Shown piece by piece: positions 25,885-33,915 of a stretch of DNA of 35,039 nucleotides. A program made the position numbers and the translations under genes. The number at the start of each line of letters is the position of its first letter. The stretch's first letter is position 1. The notes beneath the pieces were generated by a model that saw only the letters and a list, made by a program, of their open reading frames with translations, made no database searches and was not told the DNA's origin. This stretch comes from Rhizobium sp. (GTDB lineage Bacteria > Pseudomonadota > Gammaproteobacteria > Xanthomonadales > Xanthomonadaceae), in the NCBI GenBank assembly GCA_019459185.1, contig JAIBEO010000244.1, forward strand, positions 1 through 35,039, given 5' to 3'.

Positions 25885-26967
25885 TCAGTCGGCGCGGAGC
25901 TGTCCGCGTTCCACGTGGAACGTCGCCGCCGGAAGCAGTTCGCCGGTCAGGATGGCCGGGGCTTCGGTGGCCGTCAGCAGCACCTGGGCGCCCGAGGCCA
26001 GAATCGAGCCCAGCGCCTGGCGCAGGTGGGCCTGGTCCAGCTCAGAGGCTAGGTCGTCCAGGCAGACCAGCGGCCACTCGCCCCGGTCCGCGGCGAAGGA
26101 GCGGGCCTGAGCCAGTACGCAGGCGAGGGCGGTGAGCTTTTCCTGACCCCGCGACAGGGCCTCCCGCCCGGGCAGGCCGAGGTAGTCCACCCGCCAGTCG
26201 GCCCGGTGCGGACCGACGCTGGTGTAGCCCTGGACCAGGTCGCGCTCACGGGCCAGCAGCAGGGCGTCGGACAGCGGGTGTTCCGCCCGACGCCAGCCCG
26301 GCAGGAACTGCAGGCCGGCCCGGCCCAGCTCCGGCAGGAACTCCCCGGCGGTCGCGGCCAGGACCGGCTCCAGCCGGGCCAGGTAGTCGGCCCGCAAGCT
26401 GCTGAGCTGTTCGCCGGACTGGGCGAGTTCCTGGTCCCAGGGGTCCAGGGCGCCCGGCGCCGGTCCTCGCTTGAGCAGGGCGTTGCGCTGCTTCAGGGCC
26501 CGGGCGTAGCGCCGCCAGACCGGAAGGAAGCCCGGTTCCACGTGGAACAAGGCCCAGTCCAGGAATCGGCGGCGGTGTTCCGCGCCCCCGGCGATCAGCT
26601 CATGGCTGCCGGGCTCGAAGCTGACCACCGCGAGCTCGGCGCAGAGCTCGGTGAGGCTGGGCGCCGGGGCGCCGTCGAGCCGGGCCTCCCAGTCGCCGCC
26701 GGTGTGGCGCAGGCCGGCGCGACGAGCCCGGCCCTGGCCGTCCAGCCACTCGGCATACACCGACAGGGCCGGCTGGCCACTGCGGATCAGGCCGTCGCGC
26801 ACCCGGCCCCGGAAGGAACGGCCGTAGCCCAGCAGGTGCACCGCCTCCATCAGGCTGGTCTTGCCCGCGCCATTGCCGCCCGTCACCAAGTTCAGGCCCG
26901 GCGCCGGGCGAAATTCCACCCCGTCCAGGCAACGCAGGTGCTGGATGTCGAGCCGGGTCAGGCGCAC
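25885..26967 (-). CDS. recF: DNA replication and repair protein RecF
   Basis: A 360-residue SMC-like ABC ATPase that loads RecA with RecO and RecR at gapped DNA. Walker A GGNGAGKT is at 30-37; the signature motif LSRGQEKLTALA and Walker B LVCLDDLASELD are in the C-terminal half. Start is GTG at 26967, with GGAG six bases before it. The gene holds two near-perfect parS-like palindromes (25907-25922 and 26534-26549), each translated as FHVE; a partial copy overlaps its start codon. It follows dnaN across a terminator, so it may have its own promoter or rely on read-through. Confidence 0.97.
   Translation of the reverse strand: MRLTRLDIQHLRCLDGVEFRPAPGLNLVTGGNGAGKTSLMEAVHLLGYGRSFRGRVRDGLIRSGQPALSVYAEWLDGQGRARRAGLRHTGGDWEARLDGAPAPSLTELCAELAVVSFEPGSHELIAGGAEHRRRFLDWALFHVEPGFLPVWRRYARALKQRNALLKRGPAPGALDPWDQELAQSGEQLSSLRADYLARLEPVLAATAGEFLPELGRAGLQFLPGWRRAEHPLSDALLLARERDLVQGYTSVGPHRADWRVDYLGLPGREALSRGQEKLTALACVLAQARSFAADRGEWPLVCLDDLASELDQAHLRQALGSILASGAQVLLTATEAPAILTGELLPAATFHVERGQLRAD
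25907..25922. other. parS-like site in recF (3' end)
   Basis: A perfect 16-bp palindrome matching the chromosomal ParB-site consensus TGTTNCACGTGNAACA at all but the outermost bases (C and G instead of T and A). It encodes FHVER near the RecF C-terminus. ParB centromere sites typically cluster near oriC; binding is inferred. Confidence 0.72.
26534..26549. other. parS-like site in recF (middle)
   Basis: GGTTCCACGTGGAACA differs from TGTTCCACGTGGAACA only in its first base. It encodes FHVEP in the same reading frame as the site at 25907. It lies about 1.7 kb from the dnaA-dnaN gap. Confidence 0.78.
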
Positions 26968-27002
26968 GTGGAACTCCGGGCGGGCGGATTTCGCCGGCCG
27001 TC

Positions 27003-27035
27003 AAAACGGCACCGCCCGGCAAAGGCCGGGCGGTG
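27003..27035 (-). terminator. Terminator after dnaN
   Basis: A perfect 11-bp GC-rich stem (27010-27020 with 27025-27035), loop of 4, followed on the minus strand by CCGTTTT. It lies 24 bases after the dnaN stop and ahead of the recF start, so dnaN and recF are at least partly uncoupled. Confidence 0.85.
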
Positions 27036-27058
27036 GGGCAACGCGGACTCGGTTCCGG

Positions 27059-28159
27059 TCACAGCCGCAGCGGCATCACCACGTGGCGGCTGCGTTCGTG
27101 GCTGGCCTCGCGCACCAGGGCCGACGAGTTGGCGTCGCGCAGGTTGATGATGACCGTGTCCTCGCGCAGGGCGCTCAGGGCGTCGAGCAGGTAGGTCACG
27201 TTGAAGCCGATGCTCAGGCCGTCGACCTTGGTCTCGGCCTCGATCTCTTCCTGGGCCTCTTCCTGCTCCGGGTTGTGCGCCACGATGCGCAGCTGGCCCG
27301 GGCTGATCTCCAGCTTCACGCCGCGGTACTTCTCGTTCGACAGGATGGCTGCGCGCTGCAGGGCGGCACGCAGGCCTTCGCGGTCGAGCTTCACTTCCTT
27401 GTCGGCGCCGATGGGAATCACGGCATCGTAGTCCGGGAAACGGCCGTCGATGAGCTTGGAAGTGAAGGTCACGTCCTCCCGGCGCATGCGCAGGTGGTTG
27501 CGGCCCACCTCCAGCTCGACCTCGCGGTCGCCGCCCTCGAGCAGGCGCTGCAGTTCCAGCACGCCCTTGCGCGGCAGGATGATCTGCTTGCGGGTCTGGG
27601 CACCGGCGGGCAGGGGCGCTTCGCACAGGGCCAAACGATGGCCGTCGGTGGCGACGCAACGCAGGCTGTCTTCGCGCAGGTCCAGCAGCAGGCCGTTGAG
27701 GTAATAGCGCACGTCCTGCTGGGCCATGGCGAACGCGGTGCGCTCGATCAGCTCCTTCAGGGCGGCTTCCGGCACGCGGATGCGCTCGACCAGGTCGAGG
27801 TCCTCGACGGCCGGGAAGTCATTGCCGGGCAGGGTGGCCAGGGTGAACCGGCTGCGGCCGGCCTGCACGGTCACCTTGTCGCCGGACTGGCTGAGGGTGA
27901 CCTTGCTGCCGTCGGGCAGGGCCCGGACGATCTCGAAGAGCTTGCGGGCGGGGATGGTGGTTTCACCCGGCTGGGCGTCGTCGACGTCCGTGCGGGCGAC
28001 CATCTCGACCTCGAGATCCGTGCCGGTCATGGACAGCTTGTTGCCTTCGACCGTGACCAGCAGGTTGGCGAGCACCGGCAGCGTCTGCCGGCGTTCGACC
28101 ACGTTCACGACCTGCTGCAGGGGTTTGAGCAGAACTTCTCGCGTCAGGCTGAAACGCAT
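27059..28159 (-). CDS. dnaN: DNA polymerase III subunit beta (sliding clamp)
   Basis: A 366-residue protein, the exact usual length, of three repeated clamp domains that ring DNA and tether polymerase III. Clear family stretches: MRFSLTREVLLKPLQQVVNVVERRQTLPVLANLL at the start (residues 1-34 region), GTDLEVEMVAR, FPDYDAVIP in the middle, and the C-terminal HVVMPLRL, the partner-binding end. ATG 28159 is used as in relatives; a start 12 bases upstream adds only MGTR. It follows dnaA after 223 bp and is followed by a strong hairpin terminator. Confidence 0.98.
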   Translation of the reverse strand: MRFSLTREVLLKPLQQVVNVVERRQTLPVLANLLVTVEGNKLSMTGTDLEVEMVARTDVDDAQPGETTIPARKLFEIVRALPDGSKVTLSQSGDKVTVQAGRSRFTLATLPGNDFPAVEDLDLVERIRVPEAALKELIERTAFAMAQQDVRYYLNGLLLDLREDSLRCVATDGHRLALCEAPLPAGAQTRKQIILPRKGVLELQRLLEGGDREVELEVGRNHLRMRREDVTFTSKLIDGRFPDYDAVIPIGADKEVKLDREGLRAALQRAAILSNEKYRGVKLEISPGQLRIVAHNPEQEEAQEEIEAETKVDGLSIGFNVTYLLDALSALREDTVIINLRDANSSALVREASHERSRHVVMPLRL

Positions 28160-28180
28160 GCGGGTCCCCAAGCTCCAAAG

Positions 28181-28189
28181 AGTGGATAA
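28181..28189 (-). promoter_or_regulatory. DnaA-box-like site
   Basis: AGTGGATAA, one mismatch from the consensus TGTGGATAA, 22 bases upstream of dnaN. Confidence 0.5.
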
Positions 28190-28302
28190 ATCAAAAACTG
28201 GTGGCGGTGGAGGCGGAAAAAACGCCGGATAACTATCGTAACTTTTTGATTCTTAACTATTTATAGCCAGTTACAAGCCTGTGCGTCGGGCCCGGGACTG
28301 GC

Positions 28303-28321
28303 TGTGGAAAGCTGTGGATAG
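28303..28321 (-). promoter_or_regulatory. Two tandem DnaA-box-like sites
   Basis: TGTGGAAAG (28303-28311, two mismatches) and TGTGGATAG (28313-28321, one mismatch) lie in the same direction 10 bp apart, one helical turn, inside a 10-bp tandem duplication GCTGTGGAWA. Confidence 0.6.
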
Positions 28322-28348
28322 ATTTTCGCCTCGAAAACGCTCCCCAAC

Positions 28349-28357
28349 TTGTCCACA
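28349..28357 (+). promoter_or_regulatory. DnaA-box-like site, opposite direction
   Basis: TTGTCCACA, one mismatch from TTATCCACA, 25 bases beyond the dnaA stop codon. Faces the tandem pair. Confidence 0.55.
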
Positions 28358-28382
28358 GGTGGTGCAGAAACAGGTTCCACGC

Positions 28383-29714
28383 TCACTCGCTGAGTTTGCG
28401 CAGCAGCTTGTCCCAGTCCTCGCGCAGCTTGCCGTCGATCTCGCGCAGCTCGCGCACGACCTTGCAGGCGTGCATGACGGTGGTGTGGTCCCTTCCCCCG
28501 AATGCGTCGCCGATTTCCGGCAGGCTGTGCTCGGTCAGTTCCTTGCTCAGGGCCATCGCCATCTGCCGCGGACGGGCCAGGGAGCGCGTCCGCCGCTTCG
28601 ACAAAAGGTCCGCCATGCGCAGCTGGTAGTAGTCTGCCACGGTCTTCTGGATATTGCTGATCGACACCACCTGCTGCTGCGCGCGCAGCAGGTCGCGCAG
28701 GGTTTCCTGGGCGAATTCGGCGGTGATGGGCCGCGCCATGAAGTTCGAGCGGGCCGCCAGGGTGTTCAGGGCGCCCTCGAGGTCGCGCACGTTCGAACGC
28801 ATGCGCTTGGCGATCAGGTAGGCCACGTCCTCGGGCAGCTTCACCGAACGTTCGGCCGCCTTGGCGGTGAGGATGGCGGCGCGGGTCTCGAAGTCGGGCG
28901 GTTCGATCGCCACGCTCAGGCCCCAGGTGAGGCGGGTCTTGAGGCGCGTCTCGAGGTTTTCCACCTCGCGCGGGTAGCGGTCGCAGGTGAGGATGATCTG
29001 CTGCTTGCCGTCGAACAGCGCGTTGAAGGTGTGGAAGAACTCTTCCTGCGTGGTGTTCTTGCCGGCGAAGAACTGGATGTCGTCGATCAGCAGCGCGTCC
29101 ACCTGCTGGAACTGGCGCTTGAACTGGTCCATCGACTTTTCCTGCAGCGACTTCATCATGGCGCTGAAGAACTGCTCGGAGCGCAGGTACATCACGCGCA
29201 TGCCCGGGCTGTTCTGGCGCATGAGGTTGCCGGCCGCGTACATCAGGTGGGTCTTGCCCAGGCCCGAGCCGCCGTAGAGCAGCAGCGGGTTGTAGGCCTT
29301 GCCCGGGTTCTGCGCCACCTGCAGGGCCGCGGCGCGGCCGAGCTGGTTGCTGCGGCCCTCGACGAAGTTCTCGAAGGTGTAGTGGGGGTCGAGGTTGCCG
29401 TTGAACTCGGGGCCGGCCGGGGCGCGGCCGGAACTGGCGGCCGGGGCCGCGCTGGTCCGGGCCGGCGCGGCGCGGTTGAGCGAGCCCACCGCCAGGGCCA
29501 CCGCCGCCGGGCTGCCGGCGAAGTGGGCCACCAGCTCGCGGATCCGGGCCAGGTAGTGCTCGCGCACCTGGTCCACCACGAATTCATTGGGGGCGTACAG
29601 GGTCAGGCCGTCGGGGTGGGACTCCACCTGCAGCGGCCGCAGCCAGGTGTGTACCTCTTCGGCCGGCAGTTCGGCTTCCAGTCGTTCCAGGCAACGCGGC
29701 CAGGCAGCATCCAT
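28383..29714 (-). CDS. dnaA: Chromosomal replication initiator protein DnaA
   Basis: A 443-residue AAA+ initiator. Domain I (about 1-80) starts [13 protein letters not shown]; the linker (about 81-105) is rich in Ala/Pro; the AAA+ domain holds Walker A GGSGLGKT at 148-155 and Walker [10 protein letters not shown]; the C-terminal DNA-binding domain ends with the signature [16 protein letters not shown] from about 408. It opens oriC and represses its own promoter. ATG 29714 is preferred over a TTG six bases upstream. A perfect DnaA box lies 40 bases upstream of the start, fitting self-regulation. Confidence 0.98.
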   Translation of the reverse strand: MDAAWPRCLERLEAELPAEEVHTWLRPLQVESHPDGLTLYAPNEFVVDQVREHYLARIRELVAHFAGSPAAVALAVGSLNRAAPARTSAAPAASSGRAPAGPEFNGNLDPHYTFENFVEGRSNQLGRAAALQVAQNPGKAYNPLLLYGGSGLGKTHLMYAAGNLMRQNSPGMRVMYLRSEQFFSAMMKSLQEKSMDQFKRQFQQVDALLIDDIQFFAGKNTTQEEFFHTFNALFDGKQQIILTCDRYPREVENLETRLKTRLTWGLSVAIEPPDFETRAAILTAKAAERSVKLPEDVAYLIAKRMRSNVRDLEGALNTLAARSNFMARPITAEFAQETLRDLLRAQQQVVSISNIQKTVADYYQLRMADLLSKRRTRSLARPRQMAMALSKELTEHSLPEIGDAFGGRDHTTVMHACKVVRELREIDGKLREDWDKLLRKLSE

Positions 29715-29753
29715 GTTCAAGCGAAATTCCGGGGGCCAGCGCCGGGGAGGCGC

Positions 29754-29762
29754 TGTGGATAA
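29754..29762 (-). promoter_or_regulatory. Perfect DnaA box upstream of dnaA
   Basis: TGTGGATAA on plus equals TTATCCACA on minus, the exact consensus. It is in the dnaA leader/promoter zone of the 29715-29890 gap. A 7-bp dyad (29737-29743 with 29749-29755) abuts it. The gap also holds the rpmH promoter. Confidence 0.75.
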
Positions 29763-29819
29763 GTGATCGGGGTCGTGCAGTCTAGCGCCGCGGGGCCGTG
29801 GCCGCCACGCGGATTTGGC

Positions 29820-29849
29820 TTGACGGGGGTTTGGGCAAACCGCTATAGT
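29820..29849 (+). promoter_or_regulatory. rpmH promoter
   Basis: TTGACG (29820-29825), 18-bp spacer, TATAGT (29844-29849); strong sigma-70-like. The spacer contains a perfect 6-bp dyad GGTTTG-GG-CAAACC (29828-29841) that could be an operator. The start of rpmH is about 35 bases downstream of the expected transcription start. Confidence 0.75.
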
Positions 29850-29890
29850 CCGCAGTCTTTTCCGCCCAAAACTCTTACCGGGGTGCCACC

Positions 29891-30031
29891 ATGGCCACCA
29901 AGCGCACGTACCAGCCCAGCAACCTCAAGCGCAAGCGCGACCACGGGTTCCGCGCCCGCATGAAGACCGCCGACGGCCGCAAGGTCCTCTCGCGTCGTCG
30001 TGCCAAGGGTCGCGCCCGCCTCGCGGTCTGA
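29891..30031 (+). CDS. rpmH: 50S ribosomal protein L34
   Basis: A 46-residue, Arg/Lys-rich protein ([19 protein letters not shown], ending in [13 protein letters not shown]). It matches L34 over its full length, allowing for the family's short size. It is the first gene of the classic rpmH-rnpA-yidC-mnmE run and has a strong promoter directly upstream. It is too short for most open-reading-frame filters. rnpA follows 39 bp later. Confidence 0.97.
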   Translation: MATKRTYQPSNLKRKRDHGFRARMKTADGRKVLSRRRAKGRARLAV

Positions 30032-30070
30032 CGCGTTGCCGCCGGCCTGCCGGCGGCACCCGAACGGGTC

Positions 30071-30508
30071 GTGAGTATCTCCCCGCCCGTTCCGCCGAGC
30101 GATTTCCCGCCCAGCGCGCGCCTGCGCGTTTCCGCCGAGTTCCAGGCGGTGTTCAAGGCAGGTCGCCGGCTCTCCAGTCCCCAGTTGCGGTTGTTCGCCC
30201 ACGTCCGGGCCGAGGCCAGTGCGCCACGGCTCGGCGTTGCCGTGTCCAAGAAAGTCGACAAGCGGGCCGTCGGCCGCAACCGCATCAAGCGCCTCGCCCG
30301 TGAAACCTTCCGGCGCGAACGCCACCAGCTACCGCCCGGCGACTACGTGCTCATCGCCCAGCCCGGGGCCTCCGCCCTCTCCTCCGACGAACTGCGTGGC
30401 CAGTGGCTGCAGCTGCTGGAGCGGGCGCGGTCGTTGAAGCCCACGCCCCCTGCCGGCACAATGCCGGACTCCCCGGTGGCGCGCGAGCGCCCCGCCTCAG
30501 AATCCTGA
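30071..30508 (+). CDS. rnpA: Ribonuclease P protein component
   Basis: A 145-residue basic protein that helps the RNase P RNA cut 5' leaders from tRNA precursors. The RNR signature is present: VGRNRIKRLARETFRRER at about 68-85; the N-terminal FQAVFKAGRRLSSPQLRLF and GVAVSKKVDKRAV are also typical. The start is GTG at 30071. The C-terminus has a Pro/Ala/Glu-rich tail of about 25 residues beyond the usual fold. No yidD gene fits in the 50 bases before yidC. Confidence 0.95.
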   Translation: MSISPPVPPSDFPPSARLRVSAEFQAVFKAGRRLSSPQLRLFAHVRAEASAPRLGVAVSKKVDKRAVGRNRIKRLARETFRRERHQLPPGDYVLIAQPGASALSSDELRGQWLQLLERARSLKPTPPAGTMPDSPVARERPASES

Positions 30509-30558
30509 CCGAGACCCCGAGCCGGCCCCGGCTTCGCGCTGGCGCCCGCCTCCTGCCC

Positions 30559-32289
30559 ATGAACCAGACCCGCTCCTTCCTGCTGATCGCCTGGCTTGCC
30601 GTCGCCTTCCTGCTCTTCCTCGAGTGGAACAAGGGCCCCGTGCAGGCCCCGGCCGCCCCGGCGACGGTCGCCGCCCTGCCGGACCCGTCGGCCGCGATTC
30701 CGGACGCTGCCGCGCTGCCCGACGCCTCGGCCGTGCCGGCCGCCGCCGCCCTGCCCGCCGCGGCCACCGCCGCCCCGGCGGCCGCGACCGCCCCCGCGGC
30801 GACCGGCGGCCTGGTGCGCGTGCGCACCGACGTGCTGGACCTGCGCATCGACCTGCGCGGCGGCACCCTGGTGGGCGCCGAGCTGCTGGACTATCCGGTC
30901 ACCAAGGACCAGCCCGAGCGCAAGGTGCGCCTGTTCGACGCCGACCCGGCCCGATTCTCGGTCGCGCAGTCCGGCCTGGTCGCCACCGCCGGCAACGCGC
31001 CCAGCCACGAGGCGCTGTTCCGCACCGAGGACGGCCGCAACGACTACCAGCTGGCCGACGGCCAGGCCTCGCTCGAGCTGCCGCTGTTGTGGACCGACCC
31101 GGCCACCGGCCTGACGGTGCGCAAGACCTTCGTGTTCGACCGCGGCAGCTACGCGCTGCGCCTGCGCGAGGAAATCCGCAACGACGGCGCCGGCGCCTGG
31201 CGCGGCTACGGCTACCAGCAGCTGCAGCGCGTGCCGCCGCCGGCCGTGTCGCGCACCTCCGGCCTCACCAACCCCGAGGCCTACAGCTTCGTCGGCGCGG
31301 CCTGGTACAGCCCCGAGGACAAGTTCGACAAGCGCAAGTACGTCGATTTCGCCGAAGACGGCCCGCTCAACAAGGACGCCACCGGCGGCTGGATCGCGCT
31401 GCTGCAGCACCACTTCCTGGTGGCCTGGGTGCCGTCCGGCGCCGAGCCGCAGCGCTTCTCGCTGGCGACGCTGGGCGAGGGCACGCCGCGTTACCTGGTG
31501 CGCAGCGTCGGCGCGCCCTTCGAAGTGGCGCCGGGCACGGCCACCACCCGCGAGGCCACGCTGTGGGTCGGACCGAAGCTGCAGGAGAAGCTGGAAGCGG
31601 TGGCGCCTGGCCTGAAGCTGACGCTCGACTACGGCATCTTCACCTTCCTCGCGCAGCCGATGTTCGACTACGTGCTCAAGCCCCTGCACGACCTGACCGG
31701 CAACTGGGGCTGGGCGATCATCCTGACGGTGCTGGCGATCAAGCTGGCGCTGTACTGGCTGTCGGCCAAGCAGTACCGCAGCTTCGCCAAGATGCGTGCG
31801 ATCCAGCCGCGCATCGAAGCGCTGAAGGAGCGCTACGGCGACGACAAGCAGAAGTTCCAGATGGCGATGATGGAGCTCTACAAGAAGGAGAAGGTCAACC
31901 CGGCCGCCGGCTGCCTGCCGATCCTGGTGACCATCCCGGTCTTCATCGCGCTCTACTGGATGCTGCTCGAGTCGGTGGAGATGCGCCAGGCGCCGTGGAT
32001 CGGCTGGATCCAGAACCTGACCGCGCCGGACCCGTACTTCATCCTGCCGGCCATCAACCTGGCGGTGATGTACCTCACCCAGAAGATGACGCCAACCCCG
32101 GGCATGGACCCGATGCAGAAGAAGATGATGACGGCGATGCCGCTCGTCTTCGGCGTGATGATGGCCTTCTTCCCCTCGGGCCTGGTGCTGTACTGGTGCA
32201 CCAACGGCATCCTGGGCCTGCTGCAGCAGTGGATCATCACCAAGCGCCACGGCGACAAGCCAGGCACCACCGCGGCGGTGGCCAAATAA
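30559..32289 (+). CDS. yidC: Membrane protein insertase YidC
   Basis: A 576-residue inner-membrane Oxa1/YidC insertase for membrane proteins, alone or with SecYEG. TM1 lies at about 6-20 (FLLIAWLAVAFLLFLEW). A long Ala/Pro linker (about 28-82) leads to the periplasmic beta-sandwich P1 domain (to about 350). The conserved insertase core follows from about 355 (GIFTFLAQPMFDYVLKPLHD, NWGWAIILTVLAIKLALYWLSA, NPAAGCLPILVTIPVFIALYW, FFPSGLVLYWCTNGILGLLQQW). The start at ATG 30559 begins TM1. Size and Gly/Pro-free Ala linker are as in other Xanthomonadales. Confidence 0.98.
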   Translation: MNQTRSFLLIAWLAVAFLLFLEWNKGPVQAPAAPATVAALPDPSAAIPDAAALPDASAVPAAAALPAAATAAPAAATAPAATGGLVRVRTDVLDLRIDLRGGTLVGAELLDYPVTKDQPERKVRLFDADPARFSVAQSGLVATAGNAPSHEALFRTEDGRNDYQLADGQASLELPLLWTDPATGLTVRKTFVFDRGSYALRLREEIRNDGAGAWRGYGYQQLQRVPPPAVSRTSGLTNPEAYSFVGAAWYSPEDKFDKRKYVDFAEDGPLNKDATGGWIALLQHHFLVAWVPSGAEPQRFSLATLGEGTPRYLVRSVGAPFEVAPGTATTREATLWVGPKLQEKLEAVAPGLKLTLDYGIFTFLAQPMFDYVLKPLHDLTGNWGWAIILTVLAIKLALYWLSAKQYRSFAKMRAIQPRIEALKERYGDDKQKFQMAMMELYKKEKVNPAAGCLPILVTIPVFIALYWMLLESVEMRQAPWIGWIQNLTAPDPYFILPAINLAVMYLTQKMTPTPGMDPMQKKMMTAMPLVFGVMMAFFPSGLVLYWCTNGILGLLQQWIITKRHGDKPGTTAAVAK

Positions 32290-32296
32290 GGCTTTG

Positions 32297-32436
32297 AACG
32301 CGGATCAAATCTGATGCCAGCGGACAAAGGCAGACAGAGCGCCAGATGAATACAGGGGGAGATCCGACGGATCTCCCCTTTTTCTTTCCTTTGATTAATC
32401 CGCTCCTATCCGTCCTAATCCGCTCTGATCCGCGTT
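32297..32436. repeat. ATCCGC-type repeats with 11-bp inverted ends
   Basis: The yidC-mnmE gap (32290-32451) has AACGCGGATCA at 32297-32307 and its exact complement at 32426-32436. Near the right end are tandem imperfect units TAATCCGCTC, TATCCGTC, TAATCCGCTC and TGATCCGCGT (about 32395-32436). On the left GCGGATCAAA and GCGGACAAAG mirror them. It could form a long imperfect stem around the terminator. It looks like an extragenic repeat; no gene is seen. Confidence 0.7.
32356..32385 (+). terminator. Terminator after yidC
   Basis: Eleven-base arms (32356-32366 with 32368-32378) with one base at the apex, a T-rich tail from 32379. Placed 67 bases after the yidC stop. It would separate mnmE from yidC, and mnmE may use a start in the T/A-rich repeats that follow. 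Confidence 0.85.
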
Positions 32437-32451
32437 GAATACCGATCTCCC

Positions 32452-33780
32452 ATGACCCAGCGAGACACGATTGCGGCGATTGCGACGGCGGCCGGTGCCG
32501 CCGGCGTTGGCATCGTGCGCGTGAGCGGCCCGGGCTGCCGGGCCATCGCGCACGCGCTGCTGGGGCGGCCGCCCGAAGCGCGGCACGCGCATTACCTGCG
32601 CTTCCGCGACGGCGACGGCGAGGTGATCGACGACGGCCTGCTGATCCATTTCCCGGCGCCGCAGTCCTACACCGGCGAAGACGTGCTCGAACTGCAGGGC
32701 CACGGCAGCCCGCTGCTGCTGGCGCGGCTCCTCCTCCGCTGCCTGGACCTGGGCGCGCGTCCGGCAAGGCCGGGTGAATTCACCGAGCGCGCTTTCCTGG
32801 AAGGCCGGCTCGACCTGGCCCAGGCGGAGGCCGTGGCCGACCTGATCAGCGCCGGCAGCGAAGCCGCGGTACGCGCCGCGCGGCGTTCGCTCGACGGCGA
32901 ATTCTCGCGGCGCGTGCACGCCGTGGTGGAAGGCTTGACCGCGCTGCGCGTGTGGGTCGAGGCCGCGCTCGATTTCCCGGAGGAGGAAGTGGATTTCCTG
33001 GCCGCGCCGGAACTGCGCCGCCGGCTGCACGACGTCGCCGCCGACCTGGCCGCGCTGCGCGCCGCCGCCGGCCGCGGCCAGCGCCTGGTGGACGGCCTGC
33101 ACGTGGTCATCGCCGGCGCGCCGAACGCCGGCAAGTCCTCGCTGCTCAACGCGCTCGCCGGCGAAGACCGCGCCATCGTCACCGACATTGCCGGCACCAC
33201 CCGCGACCTGCTGCGAGAGCGCGTGCGCGTGGAAGGCATCGAACTCACCCTGGTCGACACCGCCGGCCTGCGCGAGGCGCCCGACCTCGTGGAACAGGAA
33301 GGCATTCGCCGCGCCCGCGCCGAACTGGAACATGCCGACCTGGTGCTGGCCGTACTCGACGACCAGGCGCCGGTCCCCGACCTGCCGCTGCCGGCTGGGC
33401 TCCCGGTGCTGTGGCTGCACAACAAAGCCGACCTCAGCGGCACCGCCGCCCACGCCGAGCGCCGGCCCGATGGCGACCACCTGTGGCTTTCGGCGCGAAC
33501 CGGCGAGGGCCTGGACGCCCTGCGCCAGCGCCTGCGCGAAGCCGCGGGACTGGGCGAGGGCAGCGACGGCGCCTTCAGCGCCCGGGCCCGCCACGTGGAC
33601 GCGCTGGCCCGTGCCGACGCCCTGCTGGCCCAGGCCGCGGCCCAGTTGCACCATGGCGCCGGCGAGCTGGCGGCCGAGGAACTGCGCCGCGCCCAGGACG
33701 CCTTGGGCGAAATCACCGGCACCGTGGACGCTGACGCCCTGCTGGGGCGCATCTTCGGCGACTTCTGCATCGGCAAGTGA
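32452..33780 (+). CDS. mnmE: tRNA uridine-5-carboxymethylaminomethyl modification GTPase MnmE
   Basis: A 442-residue protein that with MnmG modifies U34 of certain tRNAs. The N-terminal tetrahydrofolate-binding domain begins MTQRDTIAAIATAAGAAGVG. The inserted G domain has P-loop GAPNAGKS (222-229), DTAG (269-272) and NKAD (324-327). The C-terminus ends in the family's CIGK box (439-442) with the functional Cys. The length is slightly short for the family (about 450). It is not followed by mnmG here. Confidence 0.97.
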   Translation: MTQRDTIAAIATAAGAAGVGIVRVSGPGCRAIAHALLGRPPEARHAHYLRFRDGDGEVIDDGLLIHFPAPQSYTGEDVLELQGHGSPLLLARLLLRCLDLGARPARPGEFTERAFLEGRLDLAQAEAVADLISAGSEAAVRAARRSLDGEFSRRVHAVVEGLTALRVWVEAALDFPEEEVDFLAAPELRRRLHDVAADLAALRAAAGRGQRLVDGLHVVIAGAPNAGKSSLLNALAGEDRAIVTDIAGTTRDLLRERVRVEGIELTLVDTAGLREAPDLVEQEGIRRARAELEHADLVLAVLDDQAPVPDLPLPAGLPVLWLHNKADLSGTAAHAERRPDGDHLWLSARTGEGLDALRQRLREAAGLGEGSDGAFSARARHVDALARADALLAQAAAQLHHGAGELAAEELRRAQDALGEITGTVDADALLGRIFGDFCIGK

Positions 33781-33850
33781 GACGGGCCCGCCGCGCGTCG
33801 GCCCGCCCCCGCAAAACGTGCGCCAGGTCGCAGCCCGCAACGACTCCGCC

Positions 33851-33877
33851 TTGACAAACCGGCCAAACTCTTATGTG
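33851..33877 (+). promoter_or_regulatory. Candidate promoter of the TonB-domain lipoprotein
   Basis: TTGACA, a perfect -35, at 33851-33856; TATGTG at 33872-33877 is a weak -10 with a 15-bp spacer. The gap 33781-33915 also has a weak GC dyad just after mnmE (33783-33805) with no T-tract. Confidence 0.45.
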
Positions 33878-33915
33878 CTGAACGTCATGGTTTGTTCATT
33901 TTCAGGGGATCACCG

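Larger units (their letters stand above)
28160..28382. other. oriC: dnaA-dnaN gap, candidate oriC
   Basis: A 223-bp non-coding gap with an AT-rich segment at about 28225-28276 carrying TAACTAT at 28230 and 28254 and a GTAACT/AGTTAC inverted pair (28238-28243, 28269-28274). Several DnaA-box-like 9-mers flank it. Xanthomonas origins are reported in this interval (from memory); in Pseudomonas the origin is on the other side of dnaA. Transcription diverges from this zone, in keeping with an origin here. Confidence 0.65.

Noticed and set aside
26960-26975. Third parS site at the recF start
   Set aside because: Only one half matches (11 of 16); listed as a partial copy, not a site.
30343-32250. 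635-residue minus-strand frame over yidC
   Set aside because: Antisense shadow of yidC, whose motifs are complete.
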